From: Megalobrama amblycephala
Taxonomy: Eukaryota; Chordata; Actinopteri; Cypriniformes; Xenocyprididae
Direction: 5' to 3'
NCBI RefSeq assembly: GCF_018812025.1
Contig: NC_063045.1
Coordinates: 49,703,691-49,767,690, forward strand
DNA length: 64,000 nt
Shown here: positions 37,125-48,555 of the stretch, piece after piece
Layout of the letters: each line of letters begins with the position of its first letter
Numbering within the stretch: the first letter of the stretch is position 1
Position numbers and translations under genes: made by a program
The notes under the pieces: model-generated
Seen by the model: the letters and a program-made list of their open reading frames with translations, nothing else
What the model was told of the DNA's origin: nothing
Database searches by the model: none

Positions 37125-37771
37125 GTAAGTCTGGAGTTTTTAGATTATACAAAAGAGCAATTTACAGTGAATTTAACATCTCTGCTCTAGCTAATTAGTT
37201 GTCATAGTCTTTGGAGATCAAGTTGTGTTTCTTACTACAACGCATTTTGCTACATGCTCTTTAAAAAGTGCAACACAGTAGCTAATCTTGTATTTCAGCA
37301 GGGTGGTTTTTAATCTGTTTCATCCCAAATTATTCCCAGCTAAACAGGCACTGCTTAGCCCAACGAAACAAACTGCATGCTTAACTAGTTAACAAGTTAA
37401 CTTTTATAATGTGATTAAATAATTTACTTATTTCAAATGGAGTTCTGTTTACATGTTCGGTGATTATGATTTGTGTGAGACAGACAAATCTCGTTCATAA
37501 TTTGCCAACAGTTAATTGTATTTGTAGCTATATGGAACGTTATACAATATACAAAGTAATGTTCACAAATGTATATCAGTGGTATTAAATGGTTACAAAG
37601 TCCAAGCGTCTTACTTTCTCTTAGTCTTTTGTACTAATCGCTGGTCTGATAGGCTATAAAAGATCTAAAGTAAAGGTTTTCAGTCCTGGTACTGTTCTTT
37701 TATACTGTCACACATCTGCCCACATGTGTTTTGTTGCCTTCAACATTTCTGTATATTACAGTGTGCAGAAA

Positions 37772-37924
37772 ATGGCAACTGCTCTCAGTGGACGCCCACC
37801 TAACAATAGGAAAGGCCGTATTTTAGGCATTATTGATGCCATCCAGGACGCTGTCGGACCCCCCAAACAGGCGGCTGCGGACCGCCGGACCGTAGAGAAG
37901 ACATGGAAACTCATGGACAAAGTA
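37772..37924 (+). CDS. cblb: cblb coding exon 1 (Cbl-b N-terminus)
   Basis: Encodes 51 residues beginning [19 protein letters not shown] and continuing [29 protein letters not shown]. This is the N-terminal tail and start of the four-helix bundle of Cbl-b, a RING E3 ubiquitin ligase that tags activated tyrosine kinases and restrains lymphocyte activation. [20 protein letters not shown] marks Cbl-b; c-Cbl differs strongly here. The tail before RKGRILG is shorter than I recall for mammals. The start has a strong context (AAAATGG). Upstream is an acceptor ATTACAG (AG at 37760-37761) with a weak pyrimidine tract, or CAG at 37766-37768; downstream is donor GTAAGT at 37925. The frame upstream to 37724 is intron readthrough. 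Confidence 0.93.
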
Positions 37925-38502
37925 GTAAGTGTCTTGACTGTGTTTACAGTGTTCCTGACGATGACGCAACAGTGCTTCCTCTGCTCTCACGCGCTGAGAG
38001 ACTTTTCCATGAAGTCGCTTGTTTGGAAGCATTTGTTTGATACGTTGTAGCAAAATGTTTACTGAGTGGCGGCAAGCGCGAGAAGTGTGTTCGTAGCTGA
38101 AATACACATCTATCTATCTATCTATCTATCTATCTATGAACATATTTATTAATTTTTTGTATTTATAGCTACTTTATATGCAGTGCTTTGTCATGTTATA
38201 TCATCTATACAAGTATAACTTTATTTCCCATCCATCTTTCATTACTAATGCAATATTTTATAAAAGATGTGTCAGAAATAGAGTTCTGTATACACTGTGA
38301 CGATCATGATTTGTGTTACAAAGTGCAAGCATCTTCATTTCTCTTGACTAATCTGATACCTGAAGGTTTTCAGTCTTGGTACCACTTACCTTTTGAAATT
38401 TTCTTTATTCAAACTGAATTGTTTAGTAAAAAAAAATGCTGTGTAGTGTGTTCTCGATAAAGAGGAGTCGATTTTTCTAAGCCGACTTTGTTTGTATTTT
38501 AG
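37925..38502 (+). other. cblb: cblb intron between coding exons 1 and 2
   Basis: A 578-base phase-0 intron from GTAAGT to TTTGTATTTTAG. It carries a TATC microsatellite at 38107-38138. The frames over it (37724-38050, 38188-38460) are not separate genes. Confidence 0.85.
38107..38138. repeat. TATC microsatellite in cblb intron
   Basis: About eight TATC units, the same motif as at 17191-17244. Confidence 0.95.
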
Positions 38503-38753
38503 GTGAGGTTATGTCAGAACCCCAGACTACAGCTGAAGAACAGTCCTCCGTACATCCTGGATATTTTACCTGACACTTACCAGCACCTGAGGCTGATTCT
38601 GTGCAAATACGAGGAGAACCAGAGACTTACTCAGTTAAGCGAGAATGACTATTTCAAAGTGTACATCGACAGCCTGATGAAGAAGTCCAAAAGAGCAATC
38701 CGCCTCTTTAAGGAAGCCAAGGAGAGGATGTATGAAGAACAGTCACAGGACAG
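38503..38753 (+). CDS. cblb: cblb coding exon 2 (four-helix bundle)
   Basis: Joined in phase 0 to 37772-37924, it gives [56 protein letters not shown] and [20 protein letters not shown], ending YEEQSQDR with the last codon split (AG before donor GTAGGA at 38754). These are helices of the Cbl-N four-helix bundle, which packs with the EF-hand and SH2-like parts to form the tyrosine-kinase-binding domain that recognises phosphotyrosine substrates. Acceptor is TTTGTATTTTAG at 38491-38502. [18 protein letters not shown] is near-invariant across Cbl proteins; [11 protein letters not shown] and EEQSQDR point to Cbl-b. The EF-hand, SH2-like, linker and RING exons are not in the window. Confidence 0.95.
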
Positions 38754-40152
38754 GTAGGATGCTTTTTACTTCGCTTGTGGTCTGGTCACACGTAATCTGG
38801 TCAGTGTTTTGTATATAAGGATTGTTTTTGTCCATTGTGAAGTGAAATGAAAGGGATGGAGCAGATATTTCACTTTTGTTCTATGTGCATTGTGCATCGA
38901 GATGTCTGTTTTTAAGGTCATCTTCAAGCGTTATCACGGTTGTCAGTCTCATAACTCGTACGCTTGACACTGATCTGTTGCCCTTTGAACGTCCTGCTTG
39001 ATGGACATAGACATAGGAGAGGTCAGGTCACATGACTGGTCTGTTCGTTGAGTTTCCTCTGGTGTTTCATGTCAACTTGAGTCAAGGCTAATTATCATGG
39101 AAATCCAACTCTGATCAAGAGCAGCAGCCCGAATGAAAGAGACTGACCCCCTCTGGATCTAAACCCTTGGTGGGCCGAGCAGACTCTGCGCAGGGAGAGA
39201 GATTATTAACAGAGCAAGTGTGTCTCGGGCATAAGCTGACACATGCAGAATACTCTCCCCGGGGGCCATTAGAGCTCTGGGTCAGCCTGTGCATTTCAGA
39301 CATGAAACACGGGCCTTGACTAAAGAGGAAAATCTTAGCATTCTGTTTTACTGACAGCCAAGCGTAACATTCCCAGCATCTGGTTTAGAGTGTAGCCTCA
39401 CATCAATTAAACTGCATTTAGGCCACTGACTATTTGGGTAAATACTGCAAAGTCTGAAAACGTATCATAAGGCATTTGATAATGCCAGCAAATAATAGTG
39501 TTTCAGCTGTTAGTTTATATTCCAGTGCGTTGGATTGGCAACTCTGGCTTGGGTTTTGGCAGAAGAGTTTAATTTTAGTAATGCTTTTGATCCCAGTCTC
39601 ACCAGATTCTGCAGGGGTGAGATGATTGAAATGAAATTTTTAGGGTTGATGGAGAGGTAAAGCAGCATTTTTTTAGCCTGCGGACTCCAATTGACAGGCT
39701 GTCCTAACACGTTGTCGTATCCAGAAGCTGTGACACTCGCTCCGGACAGGAGCAGGGATATCATCTGTCAGACCCTCCACGTCTGCTGTGTCACTCTGTC
39801 TTAAATCTCAAGGGAAAGATCCTCTACTCTGCCTTCCAGCGTTTGGCTCCCTGTCCCACACAAAGGGGGGATAGTTATGTGTCCTTTTTGGACATTGCAG
39901 AGAGGAAGAAAAAGAAATTGAGATGAGTGCAGGGCTCATCAATGAGAATGGTTTTATGGTGCAATGCTAGTTGATGGATGTGTCAGTAGTCCTATCAGGG
40001 CAGTTCTGCGTTGTCACTGTATCTTGTGCTTGATGATCATGTATATGAGTTTTTGTGGCTTGCAAACTGAAACATTTGGTTTTCTGTGAACATGAAAAAT
40101 TCTGCTAATTTAAATATGTCGCCACTGGAACGTTATGTAGCTGACTCGCATA

Positions 40153-41007
40153 CACTCAAAAAAAGATACAAAAACAAAAAAAGATACGTTGGGTTTACTT
40201 TATGTCAACAGGTTCCACATAACTGGGCTATGTTGCATTTAATTAACATTATTTATTTCAGTAAACCTAAGTTAATAATAAGGCCATTAATATATAAGGC
40301 CAATTCAATGCCATTTAGTTGAATCAGGTTAACATTCTTAATTTATCCAAAACTATTAAGTTCAATTATCCTAAAATTAATATTAAAAAAATTAAAATAA
40401 GTAATCCAGTTTAATTGATCAGTTTATTAACTTTTACAAAAGTTAGAATAATACTTTAACAAAATCTTTATTCTGTAAAGACTTTTATTGTTAGGCGTTA
40501 GCCAGAAGACGGTTTTGTTACATCCATGGCATGTCCAAAGTAGTTATTTTTTATTATGAAAACAACTTTAATTATTGTCAGCAGGTCCTGAACCCAAGCA
40601 CAAGCTCAACACTTTACCACAGTGGTAACCACAAAACTATTAACATAACAGGATCTTTTAAATACCAACATAATAGAAAGTAAACATTTAAAAAGTCTCT
40701 CCATTTTCTCATCTTGCTAAAAACTGCTTAAAATAACCCTTTATTTCAGCATTTACTCTCCTAGATCAGCCCCTTTGCAAAGCATGATGGGAAGTGAAAG
40801 TCCTGTTTGAGTTCTGGTTCAGTTTACTTGATTGAAACGTTATTTTAATATGAAAAAACATCAAGTTAAGTCAAAAAGTAATCAACATGAATCAACAATT
40901 TAACATGAAGCAATTAAATTTGAACCAGAAACCTAATACAATGGCGTTGAATCAAAATAAGTTGTTTAAATAAAGTGAACAGCATCAAAAAATCATTTTT
41001 ATGAGTG
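40153..41007. mobile_element. TA-flanked MITE, 855 bp
   Basis: TA at 40151-40152 and 41008-41009 flank a unit starting CACTCAAAAAAAGAT and ending ATCATTTTTATGAGTG. The inverted ends share CACTCA and an A-rich run. Inner text (TAACATTATTTATTTCAGT, AATCAACATGAATCAACAAT) is AT-rich and non-coding. Superfamily Tc1/mariner is suggested by TA only. Confidence 0.6.
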
Positions 41008-41556
41008 TAGATGAGGTTTTGTCACTAGAATCGGTCTTGAAAATATTAGTTATAATGGAACATTTCTTTTTGTATTAATATTGTTTTGCACTAAATATAA
41101 ATAATATTAATTTGTTTAATTTGTTTTAATTATTTGTTTTTGTTTTAATTAATTTGTTTTAATTATTTGTAATAATTTACTTATGTCAAATCAAAAATTA
41201 TACATCCATTTTTATTTTTTTAAAATATATTTTTACTAGTGGGTGCAGGACACTATAGTTCATTTATGTAAGTGAGGATAGCAAAATAAAGTAAACTGTG
41301 ACATATTATACCCAAGAATTCTTCATACAGTGGACTACCAGTAAAATTGATAGAAAATTTGGAACCAAAAATTATTCAGACACTTTGACCTGACCATGAC
41401 CAAGTGTTATCTGACATAATTAAGATCATTTATTTCTGACACAGTTTAACTCTGAGATCTTGTCATATTTTATTACCATTTTTTAAACTATAATGAATAA
41501 ACTGTATAAATGAATGAAATGTTCAAGGTGTCTGAATAAATTTTGGTTTGACTAAT

Positions 41557-41559
<3 letters not shown>

Positions 41560-41612
<53 letters not shown>
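41560..41612. repeat. TA microsatellite
   Basis: About 26 TA units, followed by an A-run (41621-41637) and, 200 bases on, a GT tract (41827-41849). Confidence 0.95.
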
Positions 41613-41614
<2 letters not shown>

Positions 41615-43307
41615 ACGATAAAAAAAAAAAAAAAAAATTGTCCTTGTGTGGACATTTTTTGGTCTGCATGAGGAAAGTGATGTTTTTTAAAAATGAAAAA
41701 ATGCATAAAGTTTTCTGATGTGTAGGTTTAGGGGTAGGGTTACTGTTAGGGAACAGAATATTTTGTATATATAAAAAAAAAAAAGTTTTTGAAAAGTCCC
41801 CATAATCATGAAAACCCAAAATATTGTGTGTGTGTGTGTGTGTGTGTGTTTTATCATGTTAATTAATTTATCTTTGTGGTAGGACCAGTGAAAATGTTGG
41901 CAGGGGAAGTGAAAGTCTCACTTAGGCCAGCAGAAACATTCCTTATTATTGAGCCCCCTGAATGAGATGTGCAGAAAGGACATAATAGACAGTAAGAGGG
42001 GAGGGAACAGGAGAAAAAGGCATGTGGAAAAGCGAGTTCATACATAGTGCAGTGGGGCTGCGGGGAGACATCAGTACAGAGAGCTGGTCCCCGGCCTGCA
42101 GCCAGGCATCTTCGTGGAGGCCCCGCATGTGCTACAGTAATTATATTGCAGCTCCTGAGACCAACAATGGGACTCTCTTTTTCTGTCTTTCTCCCCCAGC
42201 ACCCTCCTACCATAAATATCATCTCTGCCATGCAATGTTAGACAGTCTGTGGAAGACTAAATGATCCCTAAACAACTTAAAATGCCTGTTTGTGCTTTTT
42301 ACACCAGTTTCAGAAGTCTACAAAAGCACTTAAAACTTTTTTTAACTTCTTACACACTTTTAAAAACGTTTTTTTAGTTTTAAAGCATTTAATGTATTTT
42401 AATCCCTGCCAAAATAATGTCTGTTTTATTTATATGCCTTGCTTTTTTTTTTTAAAACTACCTTTAAAAAGAAATCTCATTGTTGACCACGTCTGTGTTA
42501 CTATTTTTTTATGTTTACATTGTTGCGACAGCTGTGGGCAAGCAACAACAGCAACAAAAAAAGAAAAAATAACCATAAAGCCACCGATGGAACAATGGGG
42601 AAAAAGGAACCAGGTCTTTCTTTGTTTTATTAACTGCACAATTTTCTAGCTATTAAAAAATCTAGGCAGGGCGACGATACAGACACCCTTCTTCAAATTG
42701 TGTGCTGTACTGTAGCAATGTCAACCCTGCTTGATAATTATCAGAAGATTGCTGAGGTTCTGAGTTTCTCCTCTTACTGGAAAGATCTAAATGCATTACT
42801 ATCTATTAGTATTGACATTAAGAGGGCGGACAAAACGGTGGTCTGGAACAGAGATGAATGGGCCGGATGTATTGAATCTAGAGGACGTTGGCAAGCTCTG
42901 CTGTATGTGGGGCTGAGGTGGCAGTCTTAAACCTTGCAGTGTTGGATCTCTTGTGCTTTAATCTCCTCAGTGTCTTTTTCGGTGACAGAGATGGATGGCA
43001 TTGTGGAGAGAAGCATGTAGCCATGCAGTAGACGTGGAACTTCACTGAAGCCTCAGACTTGGCCTCATTGACATGCTTGCTTTTGAGCCATTGTGCATCA
43101 TGAGAAGATCGGCAGATGTTTTAATGTTCCTGTGGCTTTGAGGTGTGAGAGACTGCTGTCAACAGAGATAGAGACTTCAGATGTAATGTTCTCAAACTCG
43201 CAGAAGAAAATATCTGAGGTTTGGCCTTTAAGCAGGCCACAGACAGTGGGGACCGTCCAAGGAGCTGTTTTGCATTCACACTGACTGTGAAATCACATAG
43301 TGTATTT

Positions 43308-44717
43308 TAGGGCTTGGTTTAAAAAGTATAGATTTCTCGATTTTAATCGATTTTCATTTTGATGAACCGATATCGATTCTTAAATCCCAAGAATCGATCT
43401 TTTAGTCTATGAAACATTCTCAGCTTTAAAATTCTATAAACTTTATTATGAAGTTCAAACAGTAAATACTATTTTGAACACTCTGACGCATTTATATGTG
43501 AGCTCTCAACCATTGATTCACTGGAGCTACGCAAGGACCGCCTCCCTCATTTCCATGTTGCAAAAAGAATGTATAAATAAATAAATGTATAAATAAATAT
43601 GTAAAATAGATGCAGTGCTTAAATTTCTTAGACCACCACCCAGGTTTGTGCCACAGCTGCCCTAAACTATTTTTTACCAAAGTCATTTTTTATGTTTCTG
43701 AAATGGATAATCCACACAAGTATGTGTAAGCTCTTTAGTCACAGTGGTGTTTCTAATGCTGAAATATAATTATTGTTGGGATTTAATGGATTCAAAGATA
43801 GATTGCACAAAAGTTTCAATCTAGAAACTATTTGGAAGTCAATAACATCAGAGACTGTGGAAAAGTACATAAAAACAATGCCAGCCAGCTGTTATCAATG
43901 CCAAAGGAGGCCATACAAAATAAAAATAAAATATAATTTTTTTTTTTTTTGGTTATTATGTGTGAATAAAGACTATTTAGTTGTTTCAGTTTGTTGTTTG
44001 CCTAATAAATGTCAATAAAACAAAAGTTTTTGACGGATTCCTAAAATATTTGTATTTATAAAACTAACCCTCAACTTTAGACAAAAGGTGGCGCTATAGA
44101 GATCCTCCTCCACACTCATTTTTAAGGTTTTGCCCATGTCTTCTGCCTTGCAACTCTGATGTGTGTCAAGTTTCATGCAATTTGAAGCATGCAAAGTGCC
44201 TCAAAATCTCCCATAAACAATATTAAAGTTTAATGCGTTGCCATGACAACGGAGTTCAAGATATCAAGAATCCTTTCACAGGTCTGCATCTGCGGTGTCT
44301 TGACATTATTCTGATGAAGACTGATTATGATCTCTTTATTATGACAGGTGGTCTAATAAATTAGTTAAGCACTGAACATGTCTGAATAAATCTAAAAATA
44401 AATGAATGCATAAATAAATCTAAAAATAAATGAATGCATAAAAAGAATAAAAAATACATTTAATAAATAATAAATGAAGAAAAAAGTCATAGAAAAATGA
44501 ATTCAGCATTAAATTTAATAAAACATGAGTTAGGTTATTTATTATTTGATTTATTTTCATATTACATTTAATTATTTATCTATATATTTTATTTATTTAT
44601 TTAGTTATAATTTCTGCAGGTTTAGGCCTCGATAGTACTGTGCCTGATACAAATCAGTCAATATCGAATCTAAATGTAATCGAATTGTGAAATTTGTGTC
44701 GGTAGTGCCCAACCCTA
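43308..44717. mobile_element. hAT-type element, 1410 bp, in cblb intron
   Basis: Ends TAGGGCTTGG and CCCAACCCTA are imperfect inverted repeats of the TAGGG-type seen in many hAT elements. A perfect 8-bp duplication GTGTATTT flanks it (43300-43307 and 44718-44725). Just inside, ATCGATTTTCATTTT, CCGATATCGATTCT and, at the right, ATCGAATTGTGAAATTT continue the family pattern. A fragment with GGTGGCGCTATAG (44088) is probably a nested older repeat. No transposase frame is present. Confidence 0.85.
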
Positions 44718-45857
44718 GTGTATTTACCCTTATCCTTAATTGTGTGCTACTCTTCCTCTTTCAGTGCCATCATGTCAAAAAACGAAACGGTACAGAGTTT
44801 TTTTAAGCTCTGAGAGCCCTTCGGGAGAGCTAATTCCCTTCTGAGAAAGGTAATATACTGCACTAGCTCATGAGTGGCAGTCATCTGTTTAAATCTCCTT
44901 GCTCAACTCATTCGGTTTAAAACCGCTTAACAGCTATGGAACATTCGATGAGGTTTTTTGTTTTCCGCAAATGTGCAAAAAGTGATCTTTCTTCCCAGCT
45001 TACACCTCTCTCACACCTGTAAACTTGTGTAGGCGTTAGCACCATGATGTGCTGTTTGGAATGTTTTTATTTCCTTAAAGCACAGGATGTATACCGCCCA
45101 ACCATCCTTAATTCGTGTCTGACCACAAGGACTCTAGCTACTATGTTCCCCATGCAAACACAATGATCTGGTTGTTGAAGCTGCCTTCTTTTGGAGCCCA
45201 TTACCATCTGCTGTGAGTAAACAGAAATGGATCAACGTTTCAGTACAGGAGGCAGCAGGAACGTCACAGGATGATACTTGGACTGAACGCTGTGCTGAAA
45301 TAGACTGAACGTTATTGCTAATGCGGCAGCAGATTTGACAGAAAAGGTCGCCGATGTAGCTTTATTTCAAGACGTCGTCTGATGGAAAGCTGAAGTGAAA
45401 GTGCAGACCTTGATGGAAACGGAGCTGTGGATTTGAAACTGCTAGTTAGGGGAACTTAGAGACGGCCTGCCTTGCTTCCTTTGACCTTGAGTAAGCACAC
45501 TGCAAAGAGCATCTCTTAAAATGTTGACTCGGTTATTTTTACTGCTCAAGCTGGAGTTAATGTTCGGTGTTTTCTTTCAGAGGAGGAACTAATTATAGAT
45601 TTGCTTGATTGGTAGATAAGGACAATTGCCCATTCTCCAATAGATTCTGCTCCAAAAGACATTTCAGCATGCAGCAGATTATTTCTTTCATTCAAAGTAA
45701 TAATTGCATTATGTTTCAGTTTCTATGTCTTGGATGCTGATTGGACAATACCATTTTGTTATTTACCAATTTAAATGAATTTGATTAACGAAGAAACATT
45801 TTATTATGTATGCACAATATTTTGGCACTATATTGGTCTATTTTTTTTTTCATTTAC

Positions 45858-46358
45858 ACTAACATTGAAATGTTTGGGCTCAGTTTTTTTTTTTTTTTTT
45901 TTTTATGTTTTTGAAAGAAGTCTTTTATGCTCACTAGTGCTGCATTTAACTGATTGCAGTAAAAACAAGGTAAAAATGCAGTAATATTAAGAAAATATTA
46001 TAACAATTTAAAATGAAATTTATTGCCTGTAATGGCAAAGCTGATCTTTCAGCAGTCTTTACTCTAGTCTTCAGTGTCACATGATCCTTCAGAAAACAGA
46101 TTTGGTACTCAAGAAACATTTCTCATTATTTTCAGTGCTGAAAACGGTTGTGCTGCTTAATATTTTGTGAAATACATAATACTTAAATCTTTGATAAACA
46201 GAAAGTTCGAAAGAACAGCATTCGAATTTGAAATGGAAATATTTTGTATATTTCGTAATACCTTTTTATGTTCAGTTTTGATTATTTTAATGTGTTCTTG
46301 CTAAACAAAAAAAAGTATTTCTTTAAAAACGATTCTTACTGACCCAAACTTTAGAATA
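45858..46358. repeat. CACATGATCC family copy
   Basis: Bounded roughly by ACATTGAAATGTTTGGGCTC and CTTACTGACCCAAACTTTA. It contains CTTCAGTGTCACATGATCC, TGAAAACGGTTGTGCTGCTT and GAAAGTTCGAAAGAACAGC, all shared with 11416-12354. A T-run (45885-45903) interrupts it. Confidence 0.75.
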
Positions 46359-47923
46359 TTAGTTTTTCATGTTCATTTTATTGTCACATTTCATTTTAGT
46401 TTTTATATGTAGATTACCTTCACTTGTTGCATTTTAAATTATTGATTTTTATTTTTTAAAATGTTTTATTTTTAATATATTTAGACAAAAAAGTATATAA
46501 TTTTTTATCGGCCATAACATGAAAAAATAATTAATGTCTATAATTCCCAGAAAAATGTCTTGTAATTCCCAGAATTTTAATATCTGTGCTTCCCTAGTTT
46601 TAACAGCACAGCTTCATACCTTACTGCTTAAATAAACAAGTAATCACTGACTGCAGTGATGTCCAATACCTGCCAGACCTGGGCACATGGTACATGATGG
46701 ACTGCAGCAGGGCATGTCACCCCTTGACTGGAGTTAATTGGAGTTATTTACAGAGTAAGTTAATGCCCTCCCACAGAGAATGAAAGGAAAATATATCCTC
46801 CCCTCATGTCAGAGTCTGCAGACCAAATGGGCCCCTCGCCCCTCTACATCCCCCAATCTCAGTCTTCTCCAGCTGCATCCATCACACACAGGCACAATGA
46901 AGTTCAAACAGCCAAATAACAGTGGAACAGAGCCAGATGTTCTACTCAATTAGGGGTCTCCCCGCTCTCCGGTCACTCTTTCATGTTTTCCCGCTCTTTT
47001 TCCTTCATCATCCCATTGTTTAACATGTTTGTCCTGCATCGGAGGGTCAATTAAGTGCTCCTGTGGTGTTATTGTGATCATGTTTGTGTTTATTTCTCTT
47101 AAATTGTCTTGTCAGATGTAGGCCTGGTGCTTTGATTAATGAGCGGAGGTCTGCATTTGGGTAAAAGCGCAATTAGCAGCCCTCAGTTTACCACCAATCA
47201 GATGGCAAGCCACATATCTGAACTCCCCCACCCCAACACGCCTCGGTTACTGCGCCGTCTGCTCTGCAGTGTGATGATGAGGTTCATCTGGTGCCCGGCT
47301 AATGATGGAAAAAGCTTCATTAATGAGGAAGTCACGGACCGATTCCGAGCCTCAGATCTAGGAGATACCACTGTATGCTGCTTTGAATTGGCCTTAATTG
47401 GCAAAGTCCTCACTTCCGAGAAGTTCTGAATAAATTCTGTCTCTGTTCTCCACATTTTAACTGGATGGGAATTCTCAAGATCCCAAGACTTATCCAGACC
47501 TTAAAGGATTTATGCTGCAAATCAGCAGCATTGAGAGCAGATATCTGTTATGATTTTTGCTCGCTCGGATTCTGATGTGCTGCACAATTTATTCCTCTCT
47601 TCAGTCATCTGGTGGAAAACTCAAGGAGGAAGTGCCCCACAACATCCTGTTCTTCTGTTTCCCTTCCACAATTATCCAACACAAACACATTTAGGTCAGA
47701 ATGCATATGATACGCAAGTACGCAAATGCTTTTAGGCACGCAAGCAATGTCGTTGCGTTTCAAGATGTTAGAATTCAATTCATAATTCAAGGATCTTGAA
47801 TTATATTTTTTTCAATTTATTTAGAAAAAAATGAGTATCGGCCATTTTATGGTTACTGGCCATTTTTCTGTTACTGTTAATTTTACATTATGATTACCTT
47901 TGCCATCATCAACACTCACTTAA

Positions 47924-48555
47924 AGGGTTAGTTCACCCAAAAATGAAAATTCTGTCATTAATTACTCACCCTCATGTCGTTCCAAACCCGTAAGACCTTA
48001 ATTCATCTTCAGAACACCAATTAAGATATTTTTGATGAAATCCGAGAGGTTTCTGATCCCCAAGAGAAAGCAACGTAATTAATTACCACATTCAGTGTCC
48101 AGAAAAGCAGTAAAGACATCGTTAAGATAGTCAAGAATGAAGTGTCAAGAATTTTTTTTTGTGCGCAACAAGTCGGCATTCTGACGTAGAACCTGAAAAC
48201 ACTGCACTGTTTATACAATGTAAACAGCATAGAAGACTGACAGAGAAGAGAAGAAATTGTTGAATAAAGTCGTTATTTTTGTTTTGTTTTTGCGCACAAA
48301 AAGTATTCTCATCGCTTCATAACATTTAAGGTTGAACCACTGTAGTCACATGGACTATTTTAAAGATGTCTTTGCTACTTTTCTGGACCTTGAATGTGGT
48401 AATTATGTTGCTTTCTCTTGGGGATCAGAAACCTTTCAGATTTCATCAAAAATATCTTAATTTGTGTTCCGAAGATGAACTAAGGTTCTTACGGGTGTGG
48501 AACAACATGAGGGTGAGTAATTGACAGAAATTTCATTTTTGGGTGAACTAACCCT
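47924..48555. mobile_element. TTAA-flanked fold-back, AGGGTTAGTTCACCC family
   Basis: The 632-bp unit has TTAA at 47920-47923 and 48556-48559, with ends AGGGTTAGTTCACCCAAAAA and TTTTTGGGTGAACTAACCCT, a perfect pairing of 20 bases. The halves mirror each other: TTTTTGATGAAATCCGAGAG against TCAGATTTCATCAAAAATA, and TTGGGGATCAGAAACC against GGTTTCTGATCCCCAA. The small frame at 48021-48230 is inside it. Confidence 0.9.

Noticed and set aside
37724..37771. Upstream in-frame extension of the first cblb coding exon
   Set aside because: It reads through the intron and acceptor (TATTACAG); the ATG at 37772 has a strong context and matches where Cbl-b begins.
37772..38753. Assignment to c-Cbl (cbl) in place of cblb
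   Set aside because: The [20 protein letters not shown] start and the [11 protein letters not shown] and EEQSQDR stretches fit Cbl-b; c-Cbl, as I remember it, has a different N-terminus and different residues in these helices.
44088..44101. Fourth CTCF-like motif (AAAGGTGGCGCTAT)
   Set aside because: It lacks the CCASYAG left half of the consensus.
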